A DNA stretch of 37,538 nt from an uncultured Clostridium sp. (GTDB taxonomy: Bacteria; Bacillota; Clostridia; Lachnospirales; Lachnospiraceae). Location of the stretch: assembly GCA_900547035.1 (NCBI GenBank), contig URFM01000037.1, forward strand, positions 1 through 37,538. The letters run 5' to 3'. Every line of letters begins with the position of its first letter. The stretch's first letter is position 1. The position numbers were made by a program, and so were the translations under genes. The notes below the pieces were generated by a model. That model saw only the letters and a list, made by a program, of their open reading frames with translations, was not told the origin of the DNA and did not search any database. Shown in pieces: positions 7,795 through 16,934 of this stretch.

Positions 7795-9636
7795 ATGAAT
7801 GAGATTCAGAAGCGTCTGGAACGTCTGCGTGAAAAAATGAAGGAGCATCAGGTGGATGCCTGCCTGGTGGAAACCGCGGATTTTCACCAGTCGGAATATG
7901 TGGGCGATTATTTTAAAAGCAGGGAGTATTTGTCCGGCTTTACCGGCTCGGCCGGAACCCTGGTGGTGATGGAGCGGGAAGCGGCTCTTTGGACCGATGG
8001 ACGGTATTTTGTTCAGGCAGCCGGAGAACTTGAGGGGACAGGAATCCGACTCATGCGCTCCGGGCAGGAAGGTGTTCCCAGCGTTTTGGAATATTTGGAA
8101 CAGAAAATGGAAAATGGAAGCTGCCTGGGCTTTGACGGCCGTACGGTCAGCGCTGCCTGGGGCCAGATGGCCAGGAGAAGATTGAGAAAAAAGGAAATTT
8201 ATGTAAATGGGCAGCTGGACCTGCCGGGAGAAGTCTGGGAGAACCGGCCGCCTCTTTCGGCTCGTCCGGCCTGGGTCCTGGATTTAAGCTACGCCGGAAT
8301 TGGTGCGGAGAAAAAATTGGACGACCTTAGGAGACAGATGAAGGAGGAGGGAGCGGACGTCCACATTCTGACGTCTCTGGATGATATTGCCTGGCTGCTG
8401 AATCTCAGGGGAGATGACGTGAAAAATAATCCGGTAGCTCTTGCGTACCTGATCCTCTGGGAGGACCGTGCCAAGCTCTTTATTAACCGAACAATTTTGG
8501 AAGGAAAAGCTTATCCAAAATCAGAGCATAGTGAGGGAACTGCTGCGGATTATCTTGAGAACCTGGGAATAGAAATTTGTCCTTACAATGATTTCTACGA
8601 AACGGCAGGTCAGCTGCAGGGGAAAGTCATTTTACTGGAAAAAGAAAAGGTAAACGACGGACTCTTAAACCGGGTCGCCGGGCAGAATCAGATATTGGAC
8701 CGGATGAATCCCACGTCTCTTTCCAAGGCGGTGAAAAATCCGGTGGAAATCGAGCACATGAAAGAGGCCCATGTGAAAGATGGAGCCGCTGTTACCCGTT
8801 TTATCTACTGGCTGAAACATGAGGCCAGTGAAACGATGGCCCGGGGAGGGACGGTGGACGAGGTGGAGGCTGCGGAAAAGCTGGAGGAATTCAGAAAAGA
8901 GCAGGAAGGTTATCTGGGGCCAAGCTTTGATACGATCTCCGCTTACGGTTCCAATGGGGCGATGTGCCATTATTCGGCTAAAAAGGATAGTTGTGCCTGC
9001 CTGGAACCCAGAGGATTCTATCTGGTGGATTCCGGCGGTCAGTATTATGAGGGAACTACGGATATTACCAGAACCATTGTGATGGGTCCCCTGACGGAAG
9101 AGCAGCGGATGCATTTTACCTTGGTGCTGGTGAGTATGCTGCGGCTGGGAGCGGCAAAATTTCTGTACGGCTGCCGGGGCCTGACCTTGGATTATGCGGC
9201 CCGTGAACCTCTCTGGAGGTATGGACTGGATTTTAACCATGGAACGGGGCATGGAGTTGGGTATCTTCTGAACGTGCATGAGCGCCCCAACCGGATCTGC
9301 TTTCGGATTAAGGACAACTTAAAGGAAAATGCCGTTCTGGAAGATGGAATGATTACCTCAGATGAGCCGGGCCTGTATATTGAGGGAAGCCATGGCATCC
9401 GTACGGAGAATCTGATCCTCTGTAAGAAAGAGGAAAAGAATTCCTTCGGCCAGTTTATGGGGTTTGAATATCTGACCTGGGCTCCTATTGATTTGGAAGG
9501 AATTGACTGCCGCTATATGACAGAAGGAGACCGGCAGCTGCTGAACGAATATCACAGACAGGTTTATGAAAAAATCAGCCCGTTCCTGCCGGAAGAGGAG
9601 AGAGCGTGGCTTAAAAGCGCCACGGCAGAGGTGTAG
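7795..9636 (+). CDS. pepP: Aminopeptidase P (Xaa-Pro aminopeptidase, M24B)
   Basis: ATG 7795 is chosen because AGAGAGG lies 8 bases upstream; in-frame ATG 7774 has no ribosome site. The product is 613 residues, the long three-domain form: two creatinase-like N-terminal domains, then the pita-bread M24 metallopeptidase fold and a short C-terminal extension. All five dinuclear metal ligands are visible: Asp 412 and Asp 423 (DSGGQYYEGTTDITRT), His 486 (HGTGHGVG), Glu 524 (DEPGLY) and Glu 538 (GIRTENL). It removes an N-terminal residue preceding proline, in the cytosol. It starts 24 bp after the dehydrogenase and ends at a strong terminator. Confidence 0.93.
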   Translation: MNEIQKRLERLREKMKEHQVDACLVETADFHQSEYVGDYFKSREYLSGFTGSAGTLVVMEREAALWTDGRYFVQAAGELEGTGIRLMRSGQEGVPSVLEYLEQKMENGSCLGFDGRTVSAAWGQMARRRLRKKEIYVNGQLDLPGEVWENRPPLSARPAWVLDLSYAGIGAEKKLDDLRRQMKEEGADVHILTSLDDIAWLLNLRGDDVKNNPVALAYLILWEDRAKLFINRTILEGKAYPKSEHSEGTAADYLENLGIEICPYNDFYETAGQLQGKVILLEKEKVNDGLLNRVAGQNQILDRMNPTSLSKAVKNPVEIEHMKEAHVKDGAAVTRFIYWLKHEASETMARGGTVDEVEAAEKLEEFRKEQEGYLGPSFDTISAYGSNGAMCHYSAKKDSCACLEPRGFYLVDSGGQYYEGTTDITRTIVMGPLTEEQRMHFTLVLVSMLRLGAAKFLYGCRGLTLDYAAREPLWRYGLDFNHGTGHGVGYLLNVHERPNRICFRIKDNLKENAVLEDGMITSDEPGLYIEGSHGIRTENLILCKKEEKNSFGQFMGFEYLTWAPIDLEGIDCRYMTEGDRQLLNEYHRQVYEKISPFLPEEERAWLKSATAEV

Positions 9637-9657
9637 GAAAAGGGGCGAATACAAAGG

Positions 9658-9684
9658 GAGAGTCTCCGCGGGAGACTCTCTTTT
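9658..9684 (+). terminator. Terminator after pepP, between convergent genes
   Basis: A perfect 10-bp stem GAGAGTCTCC (9658-9667) / GGAGACTCTC (9671-9680), loop GCG, then TTTT. It separates the convergent pepP and yprB-like genes and may act from both sides. Confidence 0.88.
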
Positions 9685-9693
9685 GCCGAAAAT

Positions 9694-10773
9694 CTATTTC
9701 TGAAGCTGCAGATATTCCAGGGCCTGAAGTCCATAGTCGGAGGCTTTTTCCTGGTCCAGAAACAGAGAGGGATGCCAGGAAACGAAAGAAAGGGGGTCTT
9801 TATAGTCCCGTTTTAAGGCGGGATTCCACAAAGGGGAAAACTGAGGGAGAAAAAGCCCCGTTGTTTTGGTGTAGCAGTTTTTGGCGGTTGCCCGGATTCG
9901 GGCATCCGGGTCTACATATTCTCCGACACTGCGGTGGATCGCGGTGTCTTCATAGGGAAGATAGTAGTAATCTTTATAGTTGGGGTAGAAATATTTTAGT
10001 TCTCCCTGATAGAGGGTAATCTGCAAATCCAGCAGCCCGCCGGCTGCCTGGCATTTCAGCCAGTCTGACTGAGCCTGAAAGGAAGCTGGCAGGGCCATGG
10101 GAGTGCGGTATTTCAGGTGCAGAAGGGCGGCATCTTCCTGAAGCTGGCAGCCGCTTAGCTTCAGAGGGCCTTCCATCAAATCTTTGTAACAGAGAATGGG
10201 GAGAATGGAGGGCATGCCCTTTAAGTCGTCCTCATTATGCAGCAGCAGAAGTTTTAACAAGCCTTCGTCATGGGTGTGAAGATATTCGTTGTAGACTTCA
10301 ATCAGCTCCCCGCCGGAACATACATCCTTCCGGTCAACGCCCAAAAACGCTTCCACTGCCTTCTGCTTCAGGCTGCAAAGGCCCAGAAGCTTTTTCAGAG
10401 GACGGATTTTCCGGTAAATATCCACGCTGTTCAAGCCGTTCAGCGAATAGGGAAGCTTCAGGCGGGCACAGCGCTTTTCCAGAAAAGGGATATCAAACGT
10501 ATCGCCGTTAAAATGGACCAGGGTGGAAAACTTGCCGGCCCAGGAAAAGAAGGCGGCAAGAATCTCTTTTTCCGCTTCTTTGGAATCCGCAAACCACTGA
10601 GCCAGATTCCAGGAGCCCTCCTGGTACCAGACGCAGCCGATCAGGTAGACGAGGGCCGTATCGGCGGAGAAACCGGTGGTTTCAATGTCAAAAAAAAGAA
10701 GCGTCTCAGGGGGGCCGATTCTGGTTAAATCATAGCCCACGGGAAATGGGATAGGGTATTTGATCTGTATCAT
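9694..10773 (-). CDS. YprB-type RNase H-like exonuclease domain protein
   Basis: A 359-residue protein of COG3359, with a DEDDh exonuclease-like fold at residues about 25-190. The motifs are FFDIETTGFS (Asp 29, Glu 31), HFNGDTFDIPF (Asp 94) and HNEDDLKG (His 179, Asp 183), a complete set of two-metal nuclease ligands. The C-terminal third, rich in Tyr and Lys (NYKDYYYLPYED), is characteristic of clostridial members and has no assigned function. The true nucleic acid substrate is unknown. The gene is divergent from ruvAB, and its promoter lies beside theirs. A hairpin CGGCC/GGCCG at 10806-10825 falls in its 5' leader. Confidence 0.85.
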   Translation of the reverse strand: MIQIKYPIPFPVGYDLTRIGPPETLLFFDIETTGFSADTALVYLIGCVWYQEGSWNLAQWFADSKEAEKEILAAFFSWAGKFSTLVHFNGDTFDIPFLEKRCARLKLPYSLNGLNSVDIYRKIRPLKKLLGLCSLKQKAVEAFLGVDRKDVCSGGELIEVYNEYLHTHDEGLLKLLLLHNEDDLKGMPSILPILCYKDLMEGPLKLSGCQLQEDAALLHLKYRTPMALPASFQAQSDWLKCQAAGGLLDLQITLYQGELKYFYPNYKDYYYLPYEDTAIHRSVGEYVDPDARIRATAKNCYTKTTGLFLPQFSPLWNPALKRDYKDPLSFVSWHPSLFLDQEKASDYGLQALEYLQLQK

Positions 10774-10841
10774 GTAATAATCCTTAAAAACGTTGATAGA
10801 CAGTCCGGCCTCTGAAATCTGGCCGTTGAGGTTACCACTGT

Positions 10842-10870
10842 ATTGTAGAGGATGGGCCGGGGAAAGTCAA
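10842..10870 (-). promoter_or_regulatory. Sigma-A promoter of the yprB-like gene
   Basis: On the minus strand TTGACT (plus 10865-10870) and TACAAT (plus 10842-10847), with a 17-base spacer. Confidence 0.8.
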
Positions 10871-10896
10871 GAGAGACGAATGTGTGTTCGAAGTTC

Positions 10897-10925
10897 TTGC
10901 ATTGCCCTTTCGTCTATGTTATGAT
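10897..10925 (+). promoter_or_regulatory. Sigma-A promoter of ruvAB
   Basis: TTGCAT (10897-10902), 17-base spacer and TATGAT (10920-10925). Its -35 lies only 26 bp from the divergent promoter's -35. No obvious LexA (SOS) palindrome was noticed between them. Confidence 0.75.
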
Positions 10926-10993
10926 GAAGGGAAAGACCGGCGGACAAGAGGAACGGACCGGCAGAGAAAATGAACAGAACAGGATGAAGCAGG

Positions 10994-11611
10994 ATGATTT
11001 CATATGTAAAAGGGCCGATTACGGCTGTGGAGGGAGATACTATTGTGGTGGAAGCTGGCTGCGTGGGTCTGGCAATTCACGTCCCTCTTTCGGTTTTGGA
11101 TCAGCTTCCGGGCGTCGGACAGCAGGCGACCATTTATACATATTTTCAGGTAAAGGAAGATGCCCTCAGTCTCTATGGCTTTTTAAGCAGACAGGACAGG
11201 GATATGTTCCGGCAGCTGATTGGCGTCAGCGGAATCGGACCCAAAGCGGCCCTGGGGCTTCTGTCTGCTTTGAGACCGGATGACCTGAGACTGGCGATTA
11301 TCACGGGAGACGCCAAGGCGATTTCCAAAGCGCCGGGAATCGGAGCAAAGACGGCTCAGAGACTGATTTTGGATTTAAAGGACAAGATGTTGGCCCAGGA
11401 TGTGCTGGAGCATCTGGGAGGGGACGAGGAAGCCCTTGGAGGTCCCTCGTTCGGAGGAGCCAGCGAGAGCGCAAAAGAAGCGGTACAGGCGTTGGTGGCC
11501 CTGGGCTATACGGTTTCGGAAGCTTCGAGAGCAGTCGGAAAGGTGGAAAAGCCGGAGGAGATGACCGCGGAAGAGGTGCTGAAGGCTTCCCTGCGGTTCT
11601 TGGCATTTTAG
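10994..11611 (+). CDS. ruvA: Holliday junction branch migration protein RuvA
   Basis: A 205-residue RuvA that binds four-way DNA junctions as a tetramer and recruits RuvB. The N-terminal OB domain starts MISYVKGPITAVEGD and contains GCVGLAIHVP. Two helix-hairpin-helix motifs follow: GVSGIGPKAALGLL (near 75-88) and KAPGIGAKTAQRLI (near 111-124). Domain III (AVQALVALGYTVSEA, near residue 160), which contacts RuvB, is also present. Length is normal for the family. ruvB starts 20 bp downstream. Confidence 0.97.
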   Translation: MISYVKGPITAVEGDTIVVEAGCVGLAIHVPLSVLDQLPGVGQQATIYTYFQVKEDALSLYGFLSRQDRDMFRQLIGVSGIGPKAALGLLSALRPDDLRLAIITGDAKAISKAPGIGAKTAQRLILDLKDKMLAQDVLEHLGGDEEALGGPSFGGASESAKEAVQALVALGYTVSEASRAVGKVEKPEEMTAEEVLKASLRFLAF

Positions 11612-11630
11612 GGTCAGAGAGGTTTAGAAG

Positions 11631-12623
11631 ATGGAACGCAGAATTATTACGACGGAGGTCACGGCGGAAGATCAAAAAATCGAAACCAGCCTGCGGCCTC
11701 AGTATCTAAAAGACTATATCGGACAGGAACGTCTGAAATCGACTCTGAAGGTTTATATTGATGCGGCCAAATCCAGAAAGGAGGCTCTGGACCATGTGCT
11801 GTTTTACGGCCCGCCCGGGCTGGGAAAGACCACCCTTTCCGGAATCATTGCCAACGAGATGGGGGTTCACATGAAGGTGACCAGCGGTCCGGCAATCGAG
11901 AAGCCGGGGGAGATGGCGGCCATTCTCAACAACCTTCAGGAAGGGGACGTGCTGTTTGTAGATGAGATTCACCGGCTGAACCGTCAGGTGGAGGAAGTGC
12001 TCTACCCGGCGATGGAGGATTTTGCCATTGACATCATGCTCGGAAAGGAAGCCACGGCCCGTTCCGTGCGGCTGGATCTGCCCCATTTTACCCTGGTAGG
12101 GGCTACCACCCGGGCGGGACTTTTGACCGCTCCTCTGCGGGACCGGTTCGGCGTGGTGCAGAGGCTGGAATTCTATACGCCGCAGGAACTGAAGGTAATC
12201 ATTCTTCACTCGGCCAAGGTTTTAGGGGTGGAGATTGAGGAGAGCGGCGCTCTGGAACTGGCCAGAAGGTCCAGGGGAACGCCCCGCCTTGCCAACCGCC
12301 TTTTAAAGAGAGTCCGGGATTTCGCCCAGGTAAAATACGACGGAGTCATTACCCGGGAGGTGACGGACTTCGCGCTGGATATTATGGATGTGGATAAGCT
12401 GGGGCTGGATCAGAATGACCGGAACATTCTCCATATGATTATTGATAAATTCTCCGGAGGCCCGGTGGGATTGGACACCCTGGCGGCAGCGTTGGGAGAA
12501 GATGCGGGTACTCTGGAGGAGGTCTATGAACCTTATCTTTTGATGAACGGCCTGATCAACCGGACGCCCAGAGGGAGGATGGCCACGGAAGCGGCTTACC
12601 GCCACTTGGGACTGGAAATGTAG
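11631..12623 (+). CDS. ruvB: Holliday junction helicase RuvB
   Basis: A 330-residue AAA+ hexameric motor that drives branch migration with RuvA. The N-terminus has the family's [13 protein letters not shown]. Walker A is GPPGLGKTT at residues 60-68, and Walker [10 protein letters not shown] is near 108-116. [18 protein letters not shown] carries sensor 1 and the arginine finger. The C-terminal winged helix contains [16 protein letters not shown]. Length and motifs are complete. Confidence 0.98.
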   Translation: MERRIITTEVTAEDQKIETSLRPQYLKDYIGQERLKSTLKVYIDAAKSRKEALDHVLFYGPPGLGKTTLSGIIANEMGVHMKVTSGPAIEKPGEMAAILNNLQEGDVLFVDEIHRLNRQVEEVLYPAMEDFAIDIMLGKEATARSVRLDLPHFTLVGATTRAGLLTAPLRDRFGVVQRLEFYTPQELKVIILHSAKVLGVEIEESGALELARRSRGTPRLANRLLKRVRDFAQVKYDGVITREVTDFALDIMDVDKLGLDQNDRNILHMIIDKFSGGPVGLDTLAAALGEDAGTLEEVYEPYLLMNGLINRTPRGRMATEAAYRHLGLEM

Positions 12624-12641
12624 GGGAAGGTATGCTATACT
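12613..12641 (+). promoter_or_regulatory. Extended -10 promoter of the zapA operon
   Basis: TGGAAA (12613-12618), 17-base spacer and TATACT (12636-12641), preceded by the extended -10 dinucleotide TG (12633-12634). It overlaps the 3' end of ruvB. Confidence 0.65.
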
Positions 12642-12685
12642 AGACACGATGTACTATCCACGTTGAGGAGATCAGGAGATAGCAG

Positions 12686-13207
12686 ATGGATTCAAAACAC
12701 TATACACAGGTATTGATTGACGGAAAGGTCTACACATTAGGAGGCAGTGAGGACGAAGGCTATCTTCAGAGGGTGGCTTCCTATGTAAATGAAAAGATCA
12801 GCGCCATGCGCAAGTTTCCGGGCTTTACCAAACAGAATAACGAGTATCAGACCGCCATGATTGCATTAAATATCGCGGATGATTATTTCAAATCCCAGGA
12901 CCAGGAAGAGATGGTGAGAGACCAGCGGGATGAGATGGAACGGGAGACTTACAGCCTGAAGCACGAGCTGGTGAGCACTCAGATGAAGCTGGAGGCGGTG
13001 CTTAAGGATCTGGAGGAGCGGCAGAGCCAGCTGGAGAACCTTGGAAAAGAGAAAAAGAAGCTGGAGCAGAAGCTGCGGGAACGTGAGAAAGAGCGGGAGT
13101 TCCAGGAAAACGGTTCTTCCTCCGATGAAGAGGAGAGAACTCAGGAGCTGACAAGGAAGGCGATTCACGCGGCTATGGAGGCCAGGGGAGCCGGACACAA
13201 AAAATAG
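12686..13207 (+). CDS. zapA: Cell division protein ZapA with long coiled-coil tail
   Basis: A 173-residue protein. Residues 1-75 match ZapA, which crosslinks FtsZ protofilaments at the division ring: VLIDGKVYTLGGSEDEGYLQ, then VASYVNEKI and TAMIALNIADDYFK. Residues about 80-150 are a highly charged coiled coil (KHELVSTQMKLEAVLKDLEE) longer than in short ZapA proteins, ending in a Ser/Glu-rich tail. The first gene of an envelope operon (U32 peptidase, SEDS transferase, PBP), which fits a role in division or septum building. Confidence 0.9.
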   Translation: MDSKHYTQVLIDGKVYTLGGSEDEGYLQRVASYVNEKISAMRKFPGFTKQNNEYQTAMIALNIADDYFKSQDQEEMVRDQRDEMERETYSLKHELVSTQMKLEAVLKDLEERQSQLENLGKEKKKLEQKLREREKEREFQENGSSSDEEERTQELTRKAIHAAMEARGAGHKK

Positions 13208-13224
13208 TGAGAACAAAGCGGGTG

Positions 13225-13260
13225 AAAAGATGCTTCATCAGAGTCGATGGGGCATCTTTT
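13225..13260 (+). terminator. Terminator-like hairpin between zapA and the U32 gene
   Basis: A 9-bp stem AAAAGATGC (13225-13233) / GCATCTTTT (13252-13260) with an 18-base loop, ending in a short T-run. It may terminate part of the zapA transcripts and so lower expression of the distal genes. No promoter was seen between it and the next gene. Confidence 0.5.
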
Positions 13261-13287
13261 CTTTCAAAAGAAGGCGGGAGAAAATCT

Positions 13288-15552
13288 ATGGATCGAGAAA
13301 AAGCGTTGGAAGTGCTGGCTCCGGCCGGCTCTATTGAGAGTATGAAGGCGGCGGTGGCGGCCGGGGCGGATGCGGTTTATATGGGCGGCAGCCGTTTCGG
13401 AGCCAGAGCCTACGCGGATAATCCGGATGAAGACGGATTGCTGAAAGCGATTGACTATATCCATCTTCACGGGCGCAGGCTCTATCTGACGGTAAATACC
13501 CTGTTTCGGGAGGAGGAGATGGAAGATTTGTATTCTTACCTTCTCCCCTATTATCGGGAAGGCTTGGATGCAGTGATTGTCCAGGATTTGGGAGCGATGT
13601 CATTTATCCGTCAACAGTTCCCTGGGCTGGATATTCACGCCAGTACACAGATGACGATTACCGGGAGTTACGGCGCGAAGCTGCTGAAGGAACTGGGCGC
13701 GGTTCGGGTGGTTACTGCCCGCGAGCTGTCACTGGAAGAGATCCGGAAGATTCATGACCAAGTAGATGTGGAGATCGAAAGCTTTGTTCATGGCGCTCTG
13801 TGTTATTGCTATTCAGGCCAGTGCCTGATGAGCAGCTTGATTGGGGGAAGGAGCGGCAACAGGGGACGCTGCGCTCAGCCCTGCCGCCTGCCTTATGAGG
13901 CCAGGGAATGGGGAGGCAGAGTGCCGGTAAATTCTCAGCAGGAGCGGTATCTGTTGAGCTTAAAGGACCTTTGTACCCTGGATCTGATTCCTGAGATGGT
14001 TCGGGCAGGGGTATATTCTATGAAGATTGAGGGGCGGATGAAGAGTCCGCGTTATACCGCCGGCGTGGTCAGAATATACCGCAAATACGCAGACCGGTAT
14101 CTGGAATACGGGGAGAGGGGATATCAGGTGGATCCGGAGGATAAGAGAGAACTGGCGGACCTTTTTGACCGTGGAGGCTTTACCAAAGGATACTATAAAC
14201 AGCATAATGGAAAAGATATGATTGCCGTAAAGGAGAAGCCTGCTTTTCGAAAAGCCAATCAGGAGCTGTTTGACCGGCTGGACCGCCTCTATGTTCATGG
14301 GCAGGTGAAGGAACCGATTGAGGGAAGAGCAGAGCTGAAGGAGGGCCGGCCGGCCCGTCTTACTTTATCCTCTTCTCTTTCTCAGACTCACGGAACAGTC
14401 CGCCCGGTACAGGTCTGCGTGGAGGGACCATGTCCTATGGAGGCGATGAACCAGCCTGTGACAGAGGAGAAGGTATTAAAACAGATCGGAAAAACGGGAG
14501 ACACGCCTTTTGAATTCCGGAAGCTGGATGTGCAGTTGGAGGGAGATCTGTTCCTCCCGCTACAGGCATTGAATGATCTGCGCCGCAGAGGTTTGGAGGC
14601 GCTGAAGGAGGAAATTCTGAAAGAGAGCAGGAGAACAGAACCGGAAGGCAATATTTCCGCTCAAAAAAAGAAGAGCAAGTTTGGGCAATCAGGAAAAGAA
14701 AATCTGCCTGCTTTCAGAGAACTCTGGACATTTTTGGAAGAGCCCTGTCAGCTGGGGGCTGCTCTGGCAGACCCGGGCGTCAGCGGTGTTTATTTGGATG
14801 CAGGAGGATTTCCGGCGGATTCCTGGAAGAAAAATGTGGAGGAATGCGTACAGAAGGGAAAAAAATGTTATCTGGCGCTTCCTCATATTTTCCGTGCAGA
14901 GGGGGAAAGCTTTTTTAAAGCAAATGCGGCCCAGCTGCGGGAAGCGGGATTCCAGGGCTTTCTGGTTCGGAATCTGGAAGAGCTTCAGTGGCTGAAGGAT
15001 ACAGATTCCCGGTTGTTTGCGCTTCCAAAGGTACTGGACGCAAACGTATATTGCTGGAACAGCGAAACAGTAAGCTGCTTGAGAAATTTAGGCGCAGATC
15101 GTCTGACTCTTCCCTGGGAACTGAATTACCATCAGGCGGGGCCGGTATCGGAGGCAGCCAGAGAGGCAGGAGTACCGGTGGAGCTTCCGATATATGGACG
15201 GATTCCTATGATGGTAACAGCCCAGTGCGTCCGGAAAACAACGATGGGCTGCCAGAAGAAAAATGGACAGATGGAGCTGAAAGACCGGACCGGAGCGAGG
15301 CTGCCGGTGAAGAACCGCTGCGCGTTCTGCTATAATACGATTTATAACGGCTCCCCACTTTCTCTTTTGGGAAATGAGCGGTCGGTACAAAAACTGAAAC
15401 CGACGGTGCTGCGTTTAAACTTTACAACCGAGGGAGAGAGAGAAACCGCTTCCATCATTACTGCGTTTCGGGAATCGTTTCTGGAGGGCAAGGAGATTCG
15501 GGCTCCCTTCCGGGATTTTACCAGAGGACACTTTAAGCGCGGTGTTGAGTAG
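13288..15552 (+). CDS. U32-family peptidase-like protein with DUF3656
   Basis: ATG 13288 is favoured, with GGCGGGAG upstream; the longer in-frame ORF starts at 13207 inside the zapA stop and has no family similarity. The product is 754 residues. Residues about 5-300 form the U32 TIM-barrel domain, opening LEVLAPAGSIESMKAAVAAG, with the Cys-rich signature CYCYSGQCLMSSLIGGRSGN near 171-190 and CAQPCRLPY after it. A second part contains RCAFCYNTIYNG near the end, matching DUF3656-containing clostridial proteins. U32 relatives include RlhA and TrhP, which act in tRNA/rRNA hydroxylation, so peptidase activity should not be assumed. Confidence 0.88.
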   Translation: MDREKALEVLAPAGSIESMKAAVAAGADAVYMGGSRFGARAYADNPDEDGLLKAIDYIHLHGRRLYLTVNTLFREEEMEDLYSYLLPYYREGLDAVIVQDLGAMSFIRQQFPGLDIHASTQMTITGSYGAKLLKELGAVRVVTARELSLEEIRKIHDQVDVEIESFVHGALCYCYSGQCLMSSLIGGRSGNRGRCAQPCRLPYEAREWGGRVPVNSQQERYLLSLKDLCTLDLIPEMVRAGVYSMKIEGRMKSPRYTAGVVRIYRKYADRYLEYGERGYQVDPEDKRELADLFDRGGFTKGYYKQHNGKDMIAVKEKPAFRKANQELFDRLDRLYVHGQVKEPIEGRAELKEGRPARLTLSSSLSQTHGTVRPVQVCVEGPCPMEAMNQPVTEEKVLKQIGKTGDTPFEFRKLDVQLEGDLFLPLQALNDLRRRGLEALKEEILKESRRTEPEGNISAQKKKSKFGQSGKENLPAFRELWTFLEEPCQLGAALADPGVSGVYLDAGGFPADSWKKNVEECVQKGKKCYLALPHIFRAEGESFFKANAAQLREAGFQGFLVRNLEELQWLKDTDSRLFALPKVLDANVYCWNSETVSCLRNLGADRLTLPWELNYHQAGPVSEAAREAGVPVELPIYGRIPMMVTAQCVRKTTMGCQKKNGQMELKDRTGARLPVKNRCAFCYNTIYNGSPLSLLGNERSVQKLKPTVLRLNFTTEGERETASIITAFRESFLEGKEIRAPFRDFTRGHFKRGVE

Positions 15553-15569
15553 GGTGCAAGGAGAAACGT

Positions 15570-16934
15570 ATGGCTAATCTGATTGCGGTAATTTCCAAAT
15601 ATGTCATGATTTTCCTCATGGTCATCTATACCTACGCCAATTTCCGCTTTTTTACACTGTCGGATCCGGAAAAACAGAGGAAGGTTTGCGGCCGGCAGAA
15701 CCGCTGTATGTTCTGCATTCATTTTCTGGCCTATCTGACCTTGTCTTTGAGAGCGGAAAACGAAGGGATCCGAATGATGCTTTGGGCCTTTTTTGGCGCC
15801 CAGGTTGTGTTTTTTCTGTGCTATATTTATCTGTACCGTCTGATTTACCGGAATGTTTCAAGGCTTTTGGTGAACAACACCTGCATGCTGCTGTGCGTGG
15901 GAATGATTATGCTGACCAGGATTTCTATGGCCAGAGGAAGTCTGGACAATGTTCTCCGACAGTTTGTTATAGTGGTAGCTTCTGCTGCGGTAACCTGGCT
16001 GATTCCCTATGTGATGGAGCGTTTCTGGCAGCTGTATCGTCTTCAATGGATCTATGCCGGAGCGGGCATTGCCCTGCTTTTGGTGGTCTGTGTGGCAGGA
16101 AATACCAGTTTTGGAGCCCAGCTTTCTCTGACGATTGGGGGTGTTTCCCTGCAGCCTTCGGAGTTTGTAAAGATTACTTTTGTGTTTTTTGCGGCGGCTA
16201 TGTTCTATCAGTCTCTGGAGTTTCAAACGATTCTGGTGACAACGGCGGCAGCAGCTGCCCATGTGGTGATTTTGGCGCTTTCCAGGGATCTGGGCGGAGC
16301 TTTCCTTTTCTTTGTCACTTATGTGGCTATGCTGTTTGTGGCTACCGGGAAATGGCTTTATCTGGCAGCCGGGACGGGCGGCGGCGTTTTGGCCGCTATG
16401 GGGGGATACCGGCTGTTCGGTCATGTGCAGCGCCGGGTATCGGCCTGGATGAATCCCTGGGCGGATATTGAAAATACGGGGTATCAGATTACTCAGTCTC
16501 TATTTGCCATCGGTACCGGCGGCTGGTTTGGTATGGGACTGTGCCAGGGAATGCCTCAGAAAATCCCGGTGGTAGAGAAAGATTTTATTTTCTCTGCTAT
16601 TGCGGAGGAACTGGGAGGAATTTTTGCCGTTTGCGTGATCTTGATTTGTCTGGGCTGCTTTTTGCAGTTTATGTTGATCGCCACCCGCATGCAGGCGGTG
16701 TTTTACAAACTGATTGCGGTGGGGCTGGGATTGGAATATATTACCCAGGTATTTCTGACCGTAGGCGGAGTAACGAAATTTATTCCCTCCACGGGAGTGA
16801 CTTTGCCGTTTGTCAGCTATGGAGGAAGTTCGATTTTAAGCACCTTTATTCTCTTTGGGGTTATGCAGGGGCTGCATATTTTGAAGCTGGATGATGAAGA
16901 GGAACTGGAAATGGAGGAAGGAGGAGGAAGATGA
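15570..16934 (+). CDS. SEDS-family peptidoglycan glycosyltransferase (FtsW/RodA/SpoVE type)
   Basis: A 454-residue membrane protein, about ten transmembrane segments, polymerising lipid II into glycan strands. The family landmarks are SLQPSEFVKITFVFFAAAMF, then SRDLGGAFLFF with the catalytic Asp. The large extracellular loop reads WMNPWADIENTGYQITQSL, followed by AIGTGGWFGMGL, DFIFSAIAEELGG and FVSYGGSS. The N-terminal 130 residues carry extra membrane segments. It overlaps the following PBP by the ATGA junction, the usual paired arrangement. Whether it serves septum or elongation cannot be told; the upstream zapA mildly favours division. Confidence 0.92.
   Translation: MANLIAVISKYVMIFLMVIYTYANFRFFTLSDPEKQRKVCGRQNRCMFCIHFLAYLTLSLRAENEGIRMMLWAFFGAQVVFFLCYIYLYRLIYRNVSRLLVNNTCMLLCVGMIMLTRISMARGSLDNVLRQFVIVVASAAVTWLIPYVMERFWQLYRLQWIYAGAGIALLLVVCVAGNTSFGAQLSLTIGGVSLQPSEFVKITFVFFAAAMFYQSLEFQTILVTTAAAAAHVVILALSRDLGGAFLFFVTYVAMLFVATGKWLYLAAGTGGGVLAAMGGYRLFGHVQRRVSAWMNPWADIENTGYQITQSLFAIGTGGWFGMGLCQGMPQKIPVVEKDFIFSAIAEELGGIFAVCVILICLGCFLQFMLIATRMQAVFYKLIAVGLGLEYITQVFLTVGGVTKFIPSTGVTLPFVSYGGSSILSTFILFGVMQGLHILKLDDEEELEMEEGGGR

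Noticed and set aside
6787..9636. Possible vancomycin-resistance (vanHAX) cluster
   Set aside because: The next gene is a Xaa-Pro aminopeptidase with M24 ligands, not a ligase or VanX; only the VanH-like gene is present.
13207..13287. N-terminal extension of the U32 protein
   Set aside because: It includes the 13225-13260 hairpin, lacks similarity to the family and begins at the zapA stop codon.
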